Part shown: in pieces, positions 40,901 through 51,899 of the stretch
How positions within the stretch are numbered: position 1 is the first letter of the stretch
How the letters are laid out: each line of letters opens with the position of its first letter
Source: Osmia lignaria lignaria
Lineage: Eukaryota > Arthropoda > Insecta > Hymenoptera > Megachilidae
Length of the DNA: 64,000 nucleotides
Reading direction: 5' to 3'
NCBI RefSeq assembly: GCF_051020975.1
Contig: NC_135032.1
Location: 13,082,001 to 13,146,000 of the forward strand
The notes under the pieces: generated by a model
What the model saw: only the letters and a program-made list of their open reading frames with translations
Database searches by the model: none
Told to the model about the DNA's origin: nothing
Made by a program: the position numbers and the translations under genes

Positions 40901-43900
40901 AAAAGCTTCTACACCTTCTATTGATAATGCTTCGGTTGCATCAATTTTCAAGATTCTTGCATGAGCTTTGGTAGATATAACTAAGGCTAAATAAAGTTCG
41001 TTAGAAAACCTTGGTATATCATCACAATAAACAGCTTCTCCAGTCGCTTGTTTCAGTGCACTGGCATGGACAATAGGTCTTCCAACAAAATCATTCGATT
41101 CTTGGTCTTTTGGAACCTAATTAGGCAATATAACAAAAATAATTCTGGCAATCAGTTAAAATTATAATAAATACATACCACTTGATAATATTGCGAACTA
41201 TTTGGTTCTTTACTATGGAATCCATCAATTGCACTTTCAAATTCTTTAGGTAAAACTTGATCCGATAGTACCTCTAATTTTTTCGCTATGTGTAAAAACC
41301 CTTTAAAGAATAGACTGCAAATTAAAGAAAAAACATTATGTTAACATATTGTTCGTTTTAAAATATCGTCAAAGTACAGAAATAAAGTACCTCAAACATA
41401 AGGATTTCCGATATTTAACCATCCCTCCTGGAACATCGTCAGGAAGAGGGAACTCCTCTATTAGCGAGTTATAAACAGCTTCTAAGAGATTCTTATCCCA
41501 TTTTCTAAACAAATTATTACTGCAATAATATTACTGCAATTTAATTAAAGATTAAGTATTCTATTGTTTTATAATTCACCTTCCAACCATAATTTCACAA
41601 GTTGTTTTAGCTAAAACCGTTATCGGAGCCATTCCACCAAAAGCCAAATATACTTTCTGAACAATATTGGTTTCAGGTTCAAAAAACACATTTAATGCCA
41701 TGTTAACAATAGCAATATCATCGTCCCGTCTTCTTGCTTGTTTATAAGCAATAAAATATTGATTCTAGAAAAAAAATATGCTTCGCTATAAAGTGACAAA
41801 TTTTATTTCAAAATGACGTATTTATATATACCTTTTCAGAAAAAGGTATTTGAATCGAAATTAAAACTTCTTCTGGCAAAACAATATTCTGTCTATAGCC
41901 TTTAAAGAAATTGTGATCCATTGGAATAAGTCTATTTCCATTTTTCAAACTAGAAACATTCAATTTTATTCCAGCTGCCATAAAAATTGGATTAAGATCT
42001 GATATAGGACTTCCTGTCATTATATTCCCTCCAACAGCCTATGAGAAAAATGAAAATAATATATTTATTAATATGAATTATGAAATATTACATGAAAATA
42101 TAAAATTAACTTACAGCAACGTTTCTAACTTGTTTGCCGGCAAACCAATGGAGCATACTAACAATTTCGCTAAAAATTCTCGTTTTATGTTCTGTAACGA
42201 TAAATAATCTATAACATTTATAGTTGTTACAGATACAATGTTAGTACTTTAAATGCTTACCTGGTTTCCTATCAATTTGATTTTTTAAGCAGTTTTCCAA
42301 TTCAATTAGCGTAACACTAGCCCCTACATCCATTACTTCTGAATATTCCGTAATAGTTCGCATTTCTTTGACTAAAGTCGGCTGTATGAGAACTGGGTAA
42401 GATAAATGTTTAAATTTCACTTCAACACCTAAAAATAGGTATTAGACATTGCATAATTATTCACATGATTTACTAATGAAAAGTTACATAGAATAACATT
42501 TAAAGTACTCGGTAAGTACCTATTTCAGTATTTCCTACAACAATTTTTGCATTTGTATATTGATTTTTTAGATGAAGTAGTTCAGAAAGCATTGTTGGTC
42601 TATGCCAAGTAACGTTCTTCCCTTTGATTAACAAGTATTCTTTATCCAAATAGGGGGAAATCTGAAAATTTATATATTTTTTCAATTATCTGTTAAACAT
42701 ATAACGATTCTGAATAAATATCGTACCTGTAATTTGGGTGGAAATATAATTTCTTGAGAGGGGTCGTATGGAGAGAATTCATTTGAATCAAAAACTTCCG
42801 TGGTTTCTGATATAGGTATTCTTTTACAACATTTATCTCCCATCGGACATTCTCCGTTCGATAGAGATTTCTCTTTATGTTTTGACATTAATTGCATTTT
42901 TTCCCATTCCTCTGTAAAAGTCTTATATGCTTCTATGATAGGACGATACCCAGTACATCTACACAAGTTTCCTGAAAATTGAAATTGTCATTTTATTTTG
43001 TTATATTTCTAATATGATTAGCAATGTACATGATGAAAATAACTTAACAAAATTTATAAAATAGAAATAAAAAAATGAATTATTCCATAGACTTTCTATT
43101 AAAATTTTAAGAACAAAGGAATCTAAATAAATATAGTTGAATTATAGATTTAAACAAAAATAATTCTTTTATTAAATTTTTCATTTTACAAAAGTTGTGA
43201 TTCAACCAACAAATGATCTTCAAAAGAATTGTCTTGCTTCTTCAATAATACTAATCTTCACTGGCTTAATTTCACCAAAACAATATCAGGTTTGTAACAA
43301 TTATTTCATCTTTGTTATCTCTCTCGCCAATTCTTATTTTACACAAATTTGACTCGTTTCATTTTATCAGCAACAGTCCCGATTCTTCATCGAGTTATTC
43401 GATTCTTAACACATTCGACCGCGACTATGAATGTATTAGGGAACTACCTGTTCCTCTACTTGATGATATAGCAACATTTACCTTGAAATGCAATTTCAAG
43501 ATCCTTCATAGTGGGTTTTGGTGTATTCCGTAGTAACGCATACATGGACATGACGATTCCAGGTGTGCAAAAACCGCATTGTGACCCATGTGCTTTTGCT
43601 ATACGTTCTTGTACCGGGTGAAGCTTTGTTTTAACGCTACCGATTCCTTCAACCGTGGTCACTGCTAATCCGTGTACAGCACAGATTGGTGTTAAACACG
43701 CATTCACGGCTAGGTGTCTACGTCATTATTGAAATTATTAGTCAAGAAAAAATAAGATAACTATTGAATATTCTTGAAGATATAAATTTTCAGTGTAAAA
43801 ATAAAAAAGGATACGTAATGATTCCTGATGTACGATCTAATTTTGATATCATTATGGTGCAGGCTCCGCAACCACCTTCTGCGCAACCCAGTTTCGTACC

Positions 43901-44666
43901 AGTTAAATGTACTGAATTATTTTAGTTAAGGACTTCAATCGTGAATAAAAGAACAATGTAATTAGAGGTATAACTCGTATAACGAATTCCAACTTTTTAA
44001 CCATGCATTAAAGTCTCCAAAACGACACATAATTGTTCTTTTACAAAGAAATCAATTAAAGCTTCAATTAAAAGCTCATGTTTATAGCTCATTTTAAAAA
44101 TTTAGTTTTATATTTTTGTAATTGTCAAAAGAAAAGGATACGTTTGTTTCTCAGATACCATAATAAAGTCCATTCTGGATCAACTTTGTCATCTATCACC
44201 TAGAATATTAATATATGTGTATGAATAGTTGTACCATAGTTTACATTGTTTATTAAATTTTTCATTCATTAATTAAAAGTAATTATAATAAAATAATATT
44301 TCTTTTCTTCTGCAAAATGTAATATGACTTTTGAATGAAAAATGTATGCTTGAAGAGAAAGTATATGTATACATATATATATGTACGTTCTACCGAGGTG
44401 GCACTCGAGGAATGTTGCTCTTTACAGTTAATTACACACTATATTCTGTCATAATTAGAAAATTGCTTCATCTCAATTGTTCTTGGCTACAAATATAAAT
44501 TGCTATATTTATTTTACACACATCTACGGAACAGATTTGAATATTGTGATAAATTTACCTCTTTCCCATTGACGTAGAAAACTAATGTATGTGATGTCCT
44601 ATTATGTTCTACATTACTCGGCATCGTGGATTCAGATCGAATGAAACTTTCCTCTTTTCGAACCAT
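37932..44666 (-). CDS. Xdh: Xanthine dehydrogenase (rosy)
   Basis: Twenty-four minus-strand exons, from the ATG exon at 44559-44666 to the last at 37932-37976, sum to 4092 nt, 1363 aa. Seen in order: 2Fe-2S cluster ligands C65, C70, C73, C95, then C135, C138, C170 and C172 (GCAEGGCGACT, CGFCTPG, CRCTGYRP); an FAD domain with VVGNTEIG and MAAGIKLNVSSL; and the molybdopterin domain with RIGGGFGGKE, TAFRGFGGPQG, GVEMGQG and AVGEPPLFLASS. It has the Glu in GGQEHFYLET and the Arg in IMERAMFH, the substrate-binding pair of xanthine dehydrogenases that aldehyde oxidases lack. Known role: hypoxanthine to xanthine to urate, with NAD as acceptor. One donor near 41179 has two possible positions (three bases apart); both keep the frame. 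An upstream noncoding exon is likely near 45661. Confidence 0.96.
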
Positions 44667-45660
44667 TCGAGTAAATCTGTAAAATTGATAATTTTTGTAT
44701 TATGTGTTTTGCTGTTTAATCATTTTTCATAATTTTGCTACATATTGTATGTATATATTTAATAGATTTTTTTTTTTTAATAATATAACATATTAAAAAA
44801 AGTAAAGTAATCAATTGCAACATAACAAAATCTTTTCTTATATCTATAAAGCCATACACTTACTTAGTTAGTGTGTCATTAAAATATTGTATAACTACAA
44901 TAACTATAATGTTTTTCATCTATAATAGAATATTCACTCCATAAATATTTTTAAATTCCATATATATATATAATAGGTATGTACATAATATGTTTATCTA
45001 TACAATGATATTTACAGAAATTTATAATACAATCATTTTGCAATATGTTCATATTTCTTAAGTAAACAATGATAAGAATGATAAGTATGATAAGAATTTA
45101 ATAAATCTACAGCAAATAATTACTGAAAGGAAATGAAATAAGATTAAAATAAGCAAAAAGTAAATGCTCATATATAAAAAAATATCACTATAACAATAAT
45201 ACTTACTTATTTATTTAACTTTAAATATATATGTATAAATTTTATTATATACTCTGTATTTGATCTGAAATTTCAAACAGTAAATATGTAATTATTAAAC
45301 AACATATAATAGAACAATGAATAAATAATAATACAAAATAAATTAACACTTTTACCTTAATCTTGTTTTTTAAATTTAAAAAGTTTTCAATCATTTCGGG
45401 TATAATTTAATATATTGTTAATGTTGGAATGATACAGTCAATGTTCATTCTAGATTATAGGTAAGTGTTACAATAAAATATTATTAACTTTTCGAGAAAG
45501 AGCGTACAAGAATTTCATATGGCATTTCAACATGTAATACTACATATTACTTAAGACCTGAGAGGTCAAAGTGCGTACTTAATTTTCTAATAAAATTAAA
45601 CTTGCGACACTACACTAATACTTTATTGTAATTATATAAAACGATTGTAAGCACACTTAC

Positions 45661-45745
45661 CTTTTATTAACTAATACTATCAACTTGTTAAAAAATCCTC
45701 ACGTGAAACTACTTTGAATAACAGCCAGCGACTGACCACTGACCG
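45661..45745 (-). other. Probable 5' UTR exon of Xdh
   Basis: On the minus strand a strong donor (TTAATAAAAG|GTAAGTG) ends at 45661. It pairs with the acceptor just before 44676, giving an intron of about 985 bp. The exon has no ATG, so translation begins at 44666. The transcription start near 45745 is a guess from a local rise in GC content. Confidence 0.4.
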
Positions 45746-46492
45746 GTAGGTTATCAAGCGAGATACGTTCCTTCTATGACGTTTTATAAAGAACTCGTAT
45801 TAACGAGAATGAAGCAATTGGTCCCTTCCACTCTCGTTAAGAATCCTCCACCTCTTACAACAAATAAAAACATTTGTGAACATCAATTTATATACATCCA
45901 ATGAAAAATAAAAAATTATTCTACCTTAAAACTTTACTTTTTTTTGGTTCCTCATTTGTTTTTTTTTCCAACTTTAAATTCCAAATTATACTTATTGTAA
46001 AATAAAACAATAGAAACTTAAAAACCTGTTAACAAAATTCTTCGGTTTAGATTTTATAAATTTCTATTTAATTTAATAAATTTCAAAAACTCATTCGGAA
46101 TTAATTCATCCGCTAGTATTGTGATGTAACACTTCGCATTGCAAGTGATATATGCATTTCAAATCAGTAAATTAATCTACAGTAGTACCATAGGATTATG
46201 TAACACGGTTACCGACTTCACTCTGTGTAATATAGATTAAAAAATTCTTCACAATAATGGTAATAATCATATTTCTATTGTATTCTATCGGATATTTTCT
46301 CACACAATATATAAATTACTTTTAGTGGTCCTTAACCGCATTTTGCACTCGTTTGACCATCTGCCAGCGGATTATCTGAGAAAAATACGAATTAATTAAC
46401 ATTAATCACATAAACACATGCATATATGAAACATATACATTACAATGCAAAATTATTCATTAAAAAACATTAATAGCGACATTATGGCATCC
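45746..46492. other. Upstream flank of Xdh
   Basis: AT-rich DNA with poly-T/poly-A runs and no coding signal. It leads into the 59-bp minisatellite. Nothing else seen. Confidence 0.5.
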
Positions 46493-47389
46493 GGGGTATC
46501 AGAGACCCCGATGCACCGATGGCACTTCTTACTTATCGAGTTGCTATCTTTGGGGTGTTGAGGACCCCGGCGCCCAGATGGCGCTTCCTACTTATCGACT
46601 TACTATCTTTGGGGTGCCGAGGACCCCGAATCGCAAATTCCGATCCCTACTATTCAACCTGCTATTCTTGGGGTGCCGAGGACCCCGAATCGCAAATTCC
46701 GATCCCTACTATTGAACCTGCTATCTTTGGGGTGCCGAAGACCCCGAATCGCAAATTCTAATCCCTACTATTCAATCGGCTATGTTTGGGGTGTCGAGGA
46801 CCCCGATGCTCGGATGGCGCTCCCTACTTATAGACCTGCTATCTTTGGGGTGCCGAGGACCCCGAACGGCACATTGCGATCCCTACTATTCAACCTGCTA
46901 TCTTTGGGGTGCCGAGGACCCCAAATGGCAAATTGCGATCCCTACTATTCAATCGGCTATCTTTGGGGTGTCAAGGACCCCGATGCTCGGATGGCGCTCC
47001 CTACTTATAGACTTGCTATCTTTGGGGTGCCGAGGACCCCGAATGGCGAATTGCGATCCCTACTATTCAACCTGCTATCTTTGGGGTGTCGAGGACCCCG
47101 ATGCTCGGATGGCGCTCCCTACTTATAAACCTGCTATCTTTGGGGTGCCGAGGACCCCAAATGGCAAATTCCGATCCGTACTATTCATCCTGCTATCTTT
47201 GGGGTGTCAAGGACCCCGATGCTCGAAACGTGCTGCCTACTTATAGACTTGCTATCTTTGGGGTGCCGAGGACCCCAAATCGCAAATTCCGAGCCCTACT
47301 ATTTAACCTGCTGTCTTTGGGGTGTCGGGGACCCCGAAGCATCCCGCTGCACACCGACTTTACGGCATAAGGGGTATCAGGGACCCCGC
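46493..47389. repeat. 59-bp minisatellite with two alternating unit types
   Basis: Fifteen units begin every 59 bp from 46493, followed by a partial unit at 47371-47389. Each begins GGGGTGYCRAGGACCCC, a 5-bp inverted repeat around a 7-base loop. Two tail types exist: type A (GATGCTCGGATGGCGCTCC) and type B (GAATSGCAAATTSCGATCC). Type A units carry TGTC in the head and type B units TGCC, so head and tail variants are linked. Order from the left is A A B B B A B B A B A B A B and a diverged A. Since 59 is not a multiple of three, all three forward frames stay open and encode the same peptide repeat. No protein is claimed. Confidence 0.92.
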
Positions 47390-47910
47390 AACATATTTAT
47401 AGCAGTGACATATAATAACTAAAATGATAAAACAATTTCAATTAACTAAATATATAGCTGAGAAAATAAATTACGAGTATTAAATGACTCAGAAATGAAA
47501 TTGGGTATATTAAATAATAACTCAGTTACATTTTTCAAATGATTTATTTATTAAAGGGCATGAAATGAATACAAGTTTGTCAAATAAATGCAACAATTTA
47601 TCTGACGACAGTTATAAAGATTAGTGTATCCATGCATTAATTATAATAGATCACTAAATTTCTATTTATTTTGTATACTTGAAATGTAGGTTTAAGATAA
47701 TTTAAGGACTGACATGTTTGTACAAAAGCAAAGTAATAAACGTTATTTAAATGTATATAAAATTGTATGTATTTTTTATACCCGTTGTTTTAATACATCT
47801 CGTATATCATTGTTGCCAGAAATAAAGTGAACATGGCCGTATCCTTCCTTTATCTGAGTGTTGCTGAGACGTCCTAAACCCTTATTAAGGGACACTTTTT
47901 AAGGGATCCA
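47390..47910. other. Spacer between the two tandem arrays
   Basis: AT-rich DNA without coding signal. The last about 90 bases contain ACGTCCTAAACCCTTATTAAGGGA, a small inverted-repeat-like element, directly before the first 189-bp unit. Confidence 0.45.
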
Positions 47911-50900
47911 AAATCCAGAAGGAACACGATTTTTGGGCATTCTTAAAAGTGCTCCAATTTAAAAATTAATTAGATCATCGTCATTAGGGGTCAAATCCAG
48001 CCTTTCTCGGTAAAGCCTCTTTATAAAAAATCCACTGCGCAGCCCTAACTCTCTCCGTTAACTACTGCGCAGCCGGTCAAGGGTTCCGCGGGAGCGCTGA
48101 AATCCAGGAGGAACACGATTTTTGGGCATTCTTAAAAGTGCTCCAATTTAAAAATTAATTAGATCATCGTCATTAGGGGTCAAATCCAGCCTTTCTCGAT
48201 AAAGCCTCTTTATAAAAAATCTACTGCGCAGCCCTAACTCTCTCCGTTAACTACTGCGCAGCCGGTCAAGGGTCCCGCGGGAGAGCCGAAATCCAGGAGG
48301 AACACGATTTTTGGGCATTCTTAAAAGTGCTCCAATTTAAAAATTAATTAGATATTCATTAAGAGGGGTCAAATCCAGCCTTTCTCGATAAAGCCTCTTT
48401 ATAAAAAATCTACTGCGCAGCCCTAACTCTCTCCGTTAACTACTGCGCAGCCGGTCAAGGGTCCCGCGGGAGAGCCGAAATCCAGGAGGAACACGATTTT
48501 TGGGCATTCTTAAAAGTGCTCCAATTTAAAAATTAATTAGATATTCATTAAGAGGGGTCAAATCCAGCCTTTCTCGGTAAAGCCTCTTTATAAAAAATCT
48601 ACTGCGCAGCGCTAACTCTCTCCGTTAACTACTGCGCAGCCGGTCAAGGGTTCCGCGGGAGCGCTGAAATCCAGGAGGAACACGATTTTTGGCCATTCTT
48701 AAAAGTGCTCCAATTTAAAAATTAATTAGATATTCATTAAGAGGGGTCAAATCCAGCCTTTCTCGGTAGAGCCTCTTTATAAAAAATCTACTGCGCAGCC
48801 CTAACTCTCTCCGTTAACTACTGCGCAGCCGGTCAAGGGTCCCGCGGGAGAGCCGAAATCCAGGAGGAACACGATTTTTGGGCATTCTTAAAAGTGCTCC
48901 AATTTAAAAATTAATTAGATATTCATTAAGAGGGGTCAAATCCAGCCTTTCTCGGTAAAGCCTCTTTATAAAAAATCTACTGCGCAGCCCTAACTCTCTC
49001 CGTTAACTACTGCGCAGCCGGTCAAGGGTCCCGCGGGAGAGCCGAAATCCAGGAGGAACACGATTTTTGGGCATTCTTAAAAGTGCTCCAATTTAAAAAT
49101 TAATTAGATATTCATTAAGAGGGGTCAAATCCAGCCTTTCTCGGTAAAGCCTCTTTATAAAAAATCTACTGCGCAGCCCTAACTCTCTCCGTTAACTACT
49201 GCGCAGCCGGTCAAGGGTCCCGCGGGAGAGCCGAAATCCAGGAGGAACACGATTTTTGGGCATTCTTAAAAGTGCTCCAATTTAAAAATTAATTAGATAT
49301 TCATTAAGAGGGGTCAAATCCAGCCTTTCTCGGTAAAGCCTCTTTATAAAAAATCTACTGCGCAGCCCTAACTCTCTCCGTTAACTACTGCGCAGCCGGT
49401 CAAGGGTCCCGCGGGAGAGCCGAAATCCAGGAGGAACACGATTTTTGGGCATTCTTAAAAGTGCTCCAATTTAAAAATTAATTAGATATTCATTAAGAGG
49501 GGTCAAATCCAGCCTTTCTCGGTAAAGCCTCTTTATAAAAAATCTACTGCGCAGCGCTAACTCTCTCCGTTAACTACTGCGCAGCCGGTCAAGGGTTCCG
49601 CGGGAGCGCTGAAATCCAGGAGGAACACGATTTTTGGCCATTCTTAAAAGTGCTCCAATTTAAAAATTAATTAGATATTCATTAAGAGGGGTCAAATCCA
49701 GCCTTTCTCGGTAGAGCCTCTTTATAAAAAATCTACTGCGCAGCCCTAACTCTCTCCGTTAACTACTGCGCAGCCGGTCAAGGGTCCCGCGGGAGAGCCG
49801 AAATCCAGGAGGAACACGATTTTTGGGCATTCTTAAAAGTGCTCCAATTTAAAAATTAATTAGATATTCATTAAGAGGGGTCAAATCCAGCCTTTCTCGG
49901 TAAAGCCTCTTTATAAAAAATCTACTGCGCAGCCCTAACTCTCTCCGTTAACTACTGCGCAGCCGGTCAAGGGTCCCGCGGGAGAGCCGAAATCCAGGAG
50001 GAACACGATTTTTGGGCATTCTTAAAAGTGCTCCAATTTAAAAATTAATTAGATATTCATTAAGAGGGGTCAAATCCAGCCTTTCTCGGTAAAGCCTCTT
50101 TATAAAAAATCTACTGCGCAGCCCTAACTCTCTCCGTTAACTACTGCGCAGCCGGTCAAGGGTCCCGCGGGAGAGCCGAAATCCAGGAGGAACACGATTT
50201 TTGGGCATTCTTAAAAGTGCTCCAATTTAAAAATTAATTAGATATTCATTAAGAGGGGTCAAATCCAGCCTTTCTCGGTAAAGCCTCTTTATAAAAAATC
50301 TACTGCGCAGCCCTAACTCTCTCCGTTAACTACTGCGCAGCCGGTCAAGGGTCCCGCGGGAGAGCCGAAATCCAGGAGGAACACGATTTTTGGGCATTCT
50401 TAAAAGTGCTCCAATTTAAAAATTAATTAGATATTCATTAAGAGGGGTCAAATCCAGCCTTTCTCGGTAAAGCCTCTTTATAAAAAATCTACTGCGCAGC
50501 GCTAACTCTCTCCGTTAACTACTGCGCAGCCGGTCAAGGGTCCCGCGGGAGAGCCGAAATCCAGGAGGAACACGATTTTTGGGCATTCTTAAAAGTGCTC
50601 CAATTTAAAAATTAATTAGATATTCATTAAGAGGGGTCAAATCCAGCCTTTCTCGGTAAAGCCTCTTTATAAAAAATCTACTGCGCAGCCCTAACTCTCT
50701 CCGTTAACTACTGCGCAGCCGGTCAAGGGTCCCGCGGGAGAGCCGAAATCCAGGAGGAACACGATTTTTGGGCATTCTTAAAAGTGCTCCAATTTAAAAA
50801 TTAATTAGATATTCATTAAGAGGGGTCAAATCCAGCCTTTCTGGGTAAAGCCTCTTTATAAAAAATCTACTGCGCAGCGCTAACTCTCTCCGTTAACTAC

Positions 50901-51483
50901 TGCGCAGCCGGTCAAGGGTCCCGCGGGAGAGCCGAAATCCAGGAGGAACACGATTTTTGGGCATTCTTAAAAGTGCTCCAATTTAAAAATTAATTAGATC
51001 ATCGTCATTAGGGGTCAAATCCAGCCTTTCTCGGTAAAGCCTCTTTATAAAAAATCTACTGCGCAGCCCTAACTCTCTCCGTTAACTACTGCGCAGCCGG
51101 TCAAGGGTCCCGCGGGAGAGCCGAAATCCAGGAGGAACACGATTTTTGGGCATTCTTAAAAGTGCTCCAATTTAAAAATTAATTAGATCATCGTCATTAG
51201 GGGTCAAATCCAGCCTTTCTCGGTAAAGCCTCTTTATAAAAAATCTACTGCGCAGCCCTAACTCTCTCCGTTAACTACTGCGCAGCCGGTCAAGGGTTCC
51301 GCGGGAGCGCTGAAATCCAGGAGGAACACGATTTTTGGGCATTCTTAAAAGTGCTCCAATTTAAAAATTAATTAGATCATCGTCATTAGGGGTCAAATCC
51401 AGCCTTTCTCGGTAAAGCCTCTTTATAAAAAATCTACTGCGCAGCCCTAACTCTCTCCGTTAACTACTGCGCAGCCGGTCAAG
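47911..51483. repeat. 189-bp satellite array, 19 units
   Basis: Units start every 189 bp exactly, from 47911 (48100, 48289, 48478 and so on) to 51313; the last is cut at 51483 after about 171 bp. Each starts AAATCCAGGAGGAACACG, has an AT-rich middle, and ends with two copies of CTACTGCGCAG 30 bp apart followed by a GGTCCCGCGGGA palindrome. Interior units are almost identical. Edge units (1-2 and 17-19) share the variant ATCATCGTCATTAG where interior units have ATATTCATTAAGAG. Marker variants in units 4 and 5 recur in units 9 and 10, a five-unit (945-bp) higher-order period. No long ORF in any frame. The unit is more GC-rich than its surroundings. Confidence 0.97.
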
Positions 51484-51533
51484 ATTTTTCTTGGATAATC
51501 ACGGATTCTGCGCAACAAATTTTGTTTTTTTGT

Positions 51534-51734
51534 CGCCAGAGGGCGCTGATTCGATGTCGAAATTGTAGTTCACATTTTTACCGCTAGAGGGCCAAAATTT
51601 CTGCTTGATTTAGTTCCTCTTTCTCCCGCCAGAGGGCGCTGATTCGAGGTTGAGATTTTAGTTCACATTTTTGCCGCCAGAGGGCCAAAATTCCTGGTTG
51701 GTTTAGTTCATTTTTTTCCCGTCAGAGGGTGCTG
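51534..51734. repeat. 93-bp tandem repeat carrying five CTCF-like cores
   Basis: About 2.2 copies of a 93-bp unit follow the satellite. Each has two motif types: CGCCAGAGGGCGCTGATTCGA (at 51534, 51627 and, diverged, 51720) and CCGCYAGAGGGCCAAAATT (at 51581 and 51674). The first type closely matches the vertebrate CTCF core (CCASNAGRGGGCGC followed by T/G). All five are in the same orientation. Confidence 0.75.
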
Positions 51735-51802
51735 ATTCGACGCGGCATAAATGTGAATTAAATTTTGAAGAAATTTAAATTTAAAATTATTTTGCACGAG
51801 AC

Positions 51803-51865
51803 TTTACTTACCTTTACTTACCTTTACTTACCTTTACTTACCTTTACTTACCTTTAGTTACCTTT
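51803..51865. repeat. 10-bp repeat; minus strand is an array of consensus 5' splice sites
   Basis: ACTTACCTTT repeats at 51806, 51816, 51826, 51836 and 51846, with a variant AGTTACCTTT at 51856. On the minus strand each copy reads AAAGGTAAGT, a full match to the U1 snRNA-complementary donor consensus AG|GTAAGT. No gene is seen on that strand here. Confidence 0.85.
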
Positions 51866-51899
51866 CCTCAAGCCAGTGGCCATAAGTATGTTATTTGTA

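Noticed and set aside
37932..44666. Aldehyde oxidase as an alternative name for the Xdh gene
   Set aside because: The Glu in GGQEHFYLET and the Arg in IMERAMFH are the xanthine dehydrogenase substrate-binding residues.
46493..47389. CRISPR-like look (constant head, variable tail) of the 59-bp array
   Set aside because: The tails are only two related types, not unique spacers, and the DNA is clearly eukaryotic.
46519..47422. Overlapping ORFs of 70-154 codons across the 59-bp array
   Set aside because: They are translations of the same minisatellite in shifting frames, with no start context, splice context or domain. Treated as repeat, with openness kept as a finding.
47990..48006. tRNA B-box-like GGGGTCAAATCCAGCC in each satellite unit, suggesting a SINE origin
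   Set aside because: Two mismatches to the B box and no A box at the right distance, so Pol III origin is unsupported.
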